From BS750m-G62 sp964577175 (lineage in GTDB: Bacteria > Planctomycetota > Phycisphaerae > FEN-1346): a stretch of DNA of 15,694 nucleotides. The position numbers and the translations under genes are program-made. Each line of letters begins with the position of its first letter. Within the stretch, counting starts at the first letter, position 1. Under the pieces are notes generated by a model. That model saw only the letters and a list, made by a program, of their open reading frames with translations, had not been told where the DNA came from and ran no database searches. This document shows positions 13,753 through 15,694 of the stretch, piece by piece. The DNA lies in assembly GCA_964577175.1 (NCBI GenBank), contig CAZNYC010000098.1:1-15694 (forward strand), written 5' to 3'.

Positions 13753-13933
13753 AGTGACAAAGCAGCGTAGTGATGGAGGAGGATGGAAACCGCCGGGGCA
13801 AGCGAAGGCGGCACGCGCATCGGTGGCCCCCTGCCGCATGGTGCGCGGTAAGGGCACGGCGCTCCGGAGCGGCATTGCAGCATCGCCCCGCCTCCGTTAC
13901 TGCGTCATTTCGTTACTCCGTTACTGCTTCTAT
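13753..13933. repeat. Inverted octamer-repeat module after tldE
   Basis: Left arm, plus strand: octamers AGTGACAA, AGCAGCGT, AGTGATGG and then AGGAGG run without gaps from 13753 to 13782. Right arm: the complementary type (CCGTTACT, GCGTCATT, TCGTTACT, CCGTTACT) runs from 13894 to 13925 in exact 8-bp steps. The arms are therefore inverted copies of AGTRACRR-like octamers about 110 bp apart. The rest of the 13747-14070 gap holds no gene that I accept. Around 13940-13985 it has GATTCCTCGAATCGG...GGGGCTCGC, which may be a relic of repeat family 1, and then the promoter of the next gene. Confidence 0.65.
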
Positions 13934-14012
13934 TCCCCCTCGGGATTCCTCGAATCGGCCCTTCGGGGCTCGCTCTTCGCAATGGCCGGACAGCCCAAAC
14001 CACAACTCCCGG

Positions 14013-14040
14013 TTGCCTGCCGCCCGAAGCGCGGTAGAAT
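14013..14040 (+). promoter_or_regulatory. Candidate promoter for the bifunctional-nuclease-domain gene
   Basis: TTGCCT (14013-14018) and TAGAAT (14035-14040) are 16 nt apart; the -10 box matches five of six bases. It is 30 bp upstream of the ATG at 14071, which fits a short leader. Confidence 0.5.
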
Positions 14041-14070
14041 AGGCGTGGAGCCGCAGGTAAGGAATCGGCC

Positions 14071-14493
14071 ATGGACGTCCGCTGCGAACTCGTGCGGATC
14101 ATGATCTCCGAAACGGACGATCACCAGATCATCGTCCTGAAGGAATCGGACGGCGCCCGGGCGTTTCCGATCGTCATCGGGTTCTTCGAGGCGGCCGCCA
14201 TCGACCGCCGCCTCAAGGGCCACGTCCTGCCCCGGCCGATGACGCACGACCTCCTGGCCTCGGTCATCGATCAGATGGGGGGACGGCTGACGCGGATCGT
14301 CGTCACGGACCTGAAGCACCACACGTTTTACGCGAACCTGGTGGTGGAGCGGAACGGCGACGAGGTGCGGATCGACGCCCGTCCCTCGGACGCCATCGCC
14401 CTGGCGGTGGCGAACGAGACGCCCATCTTCGTGGCCGACCACGTGCTGGACCAGGCGGCCGGCCCGGGGGGCGGTCCCGGCTTCGCCGTCTGA
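14071..14493 (+). CDS. Bifunctional nuclease (BFN/DUF151) domain protein
   Basis: A 140-residue protein made almost wholly of a DUF151 domain. Motifs are LKESDGARAFPIVIGFFEAAAID (24-46), RPMTHDLLASVIDQMGG (55-71), IVVTDLKHHTFYANLVV (76-92) and the signature IDARPSDAIALAVANETPIFVADHVLD (100-126). Homologues have reported DNase and RNase activity in plants and a few bacteria; the bacterial role is not settled. The start has AAGGA about 8 nt upstream. A Gly/Pro-rich tail ends it. A GC hairpin near 14509-14530 (TGCCGC/GCGGCA) lies before the next gene but has no T-tract, so read-through into the secreted-protein gene is possible. Confidence 0.92.
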   Translation: MDVRCELVRIMISETDDHQIIVLKESDGARAFPIVIGFFEAAAIDRRLKGHVLPRPMTHDLLASVIDQMGGRLTRIVVTDLKHHTFYANLVVERNGDEVRIDARPSDAIALAVANETPIFVADHVLDQAAGPGGGPGFAV

Positions 14494-14556
14494 CGTTTCC
14501 CGTTGCCGCGCCCGCGGGGGGCGGCACGCATTCCCAAGTCTTAATGCGGAGACAGC

Positions 14557-15694
14557 ATGCATCGCCTCACGGTTCTGCCCGCCGCCTTCCTCGTCGCCCT
14601 GCTGTTTGTTGCGCCGCCCGCGGCCCGCGCCGCCCATCCGGAGGCCGACCGCACGATCGTCGTTGCGACCGACACGGTGCCCGAGAGCGTGCCCGTGGCC
14701 CGTCACTACATGGAGGCCCGCGGCATTCCGGAGCGGAACCTGTGCGTCCTGCACGTGCCGGGTAAGGAAGTGATCGACCGCGAGACGTACGAGCGGACCG
14801 TCCGCGACCCGCTGTACCGCTTCCTCCAGCGGTGGGAGGGACGGATGGCGGTCCAACTGCCGGACGGCGTCGTGCGGTTCCGCCTGGAGCCCCGCCGGGC
14901 CAAGTACCTCGTGCCGGTGTACGGCGTGCCGGTGAAGATCGGCGGTTACGAGGACGTGCAGACGATGCACATGTCGCGGGCAGCGGCGGTGGACTCCGAA
15001 CTCGCCCTCCTGCCGGGGTACAAGCACGAACTGGTGGGACCGCTGGCAAATCCGCTGTTCGGATCGGCGTCGACGGACGGGCCAATCGTCGGCGAGCAGA
15101 TGCTGCTGGTCTCGCGGCTGGACGGGCCGACGCCCGAGATCGCCCGCCGGCTCGTCGACGACGCCGTCTGGGCCGAGAAGAACGGCCTGAAGGGCCGGGC
15201 GTACGTGGATACGCGCGGCCTGACGGAGGGCAACTACGCGGGCGGCGACGAGACGCTCCGCCGGGCTGCCGCCGTCCTCCGCCGCGCCGGCTTCGACACG
15301 GAAATGGACGAGCGGCCGGAGATCTGGCCGCTGGCCCATCCGATGCCCGACGCCGCCATTTATCTGGGTTGGTACGCCCAGGAAGCGGCGGGGCCGATGA
15401 CGGCCACCGATTTCCGGTTCCGGCGGGGGGCCATCGCCTACCATCTCCAGAGTTTCAGCGGGGCCAGCATCCGCGACCCGAAGGCCCACTGGGTCGGGCC
15501 GCTGCTCGTCAAGGGGGCCTGCGCGACGGCCGGGGCGGTGTATGAACCGTTCCTGAGCGGCACGCCGCGCATCGATGTCCTCGCGCAGCGGCTGGTGCAG
15601 GGGCGCTCGTGGGGCGAGGCCGCCTGGATGGCACAACCCCAGGTCTCCTGGCAGATGTGCTTCGTCGGCGACCCGCTGTACCGGCCGTTCGGGG
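14557..15694 (+). CDS. TIGR03790-like secreted protein (partial, C-terminus off right edge)
   Basis: 379 codons are visible before the window ends with no stop. Residues 1-25 are a Sec signal peptide (FLVALLFVAPPAARA, likely cleaved after ARA). The mature protein matches the TIGR03790 pattern. It opens with VPESVPVARHYMEARGIPERNLCVLHVP, then has YLVPVYGVPVKI, DSELALL, IYLGWYAQEAAG, FRRGAIAYHLQSFSGASIR and GACATAGAVYEPFL. It ends with SWQMCFVGDPLYRP, which normally lies near the C-terminus, so little is missing. The family is of unknown function and is found mostly in Planctomycetes, Acidobacteria and related groups; I assign it from motif memory. GGAG lies about 5 nt before the ATG at 14557. 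The gap to the DUF151 gene is 63 bp, in the same direction. Confidence 0.85.
   Translation, partial: MHRLTVLPAAFLVALLFVAPPAARAAHPEADRTIVVATDTVPESVPVARHYMEARGIPERNLCVLHVPGKEVIDRETYERTVRDPLYRFLQRWEGRMAVQLPDGVVRFRLEPRRAKYLVPVYGVPVKIGGYEDVQTMHMSRAAAVDSELALLPGYKHELVGPLANPLFGSASTDGPIVGEQMLLVSRLDGPTPEIARRLVDDAVWAEKNGLKGRAYVDTRGLTEGNYAGGDETLRRAAAVLRRAGFDTEMDERPEIWPLAHPMPDAAIYLGWYAQEAAGPMTATDFRFRRGAIAYHLQSFSGASIRDPKAHWVGPLLVKGACATAGAVYEPFLSGTPRIDVLAQRLVQGRSWGEAAWMAQPQVSWQMCFVGDPLYRPFG

Noticed and set aside
12193..13875. A 560-codon minus-strand open frame opposite tldE.
   Set aside because: tldD and tldE are certain from motifs and ATGA coupling; the antisense frame has no motif.
13753..13933. CRISPR array.
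   Set aside because: The repeats are 8 bp, have no spacers and are inverted; there are no cas genes.
13770..14042. A 90-codon plus-strand open frame after tldE.
   Set aside because: It crosses the octamer module, is Arg/Ser-rich without motif, and no other support was seen.

Overview
The window is high-GC bacterial DNA, most likely from a planctomycete (Phycisphaerae-type or a related metagenomic lineage). Three things suggest this. The gene at the right edge matches a family (TIGR03790-like) known mostly from Planctomycetes. Several exported proteins carry long Tat signals. The gaps between genes are full of degenerate palindromic repeats of the kind common in such genomes. The lineage is an inference; no rRNA or tRNA gene is present to confirm it.

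Left half (1-7026), all genes on the minus strand. In transcription order from right to left: ribH (lumazine synthase), nusB, ftsY, two tandem bacterioferritin-like genes, a small cupin, a Gfo/Idh/MocA-type oxidoreductase, and a Tat-exported putative lipoprotein with a sugar-isomerase-like C-terminal part that runs off the left edge. ribH-nusB is a widespread bacterial pairing. The two ferritins share all diiron ligands and the heme-ligand methionine and look like a tandem duplication. The cupin and oxidoreductase probably act together in sugar or polyol metabolism.

Middle (7172-10686). A plus-strand pair of small genes (83 and 72 codons, ATGA overlap) has visibly lower GC and resembles a toxin-antitoxin-like or mobile accessory pair; the second gene is DUF2283-like. 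It converges on a minus-strand gene for a TrmO/TsaA-fold (UPF0066) protein that, unusually, carries a Tat signal peptide. Upstream of that, also on the minus strand, lies a large membrane-anchored VWA protein.

Right part (10943-15694), plus strand. tldD and tldE (metalloprotease pair, ATGA overlap, good sigma70-like promoter) are followed by a 324-bp repeat-rich gap, a bifunctional-nuclease-domain (DUF151) gene, and the TIGR03790-like secreted protein, cut by the right edge.

Intergenic structure is the most distinctive aspect. At least three repeat families are visible: (1) 101-139 bp elements with TGTCATTC-type terminal inverted repeats, three copies; (2) about 23-bp hairpin units with paired (compensatory) base changes, four copies; (3) octamer arrays (AGTRACRR-like) in inverted orientation after tldE. 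There are also a 22-bp four-unit tandem array upstream of the oxidoreductase and a 30-bp tandem duplication upstream of the TrmO-like gene. No CRISPR array, IS transposase, rRNA or tRNA was seen. I found no clear large novel system; the best candidates are the exported TrmO-like protein, the small accessory gene pair and the structured repeat families.
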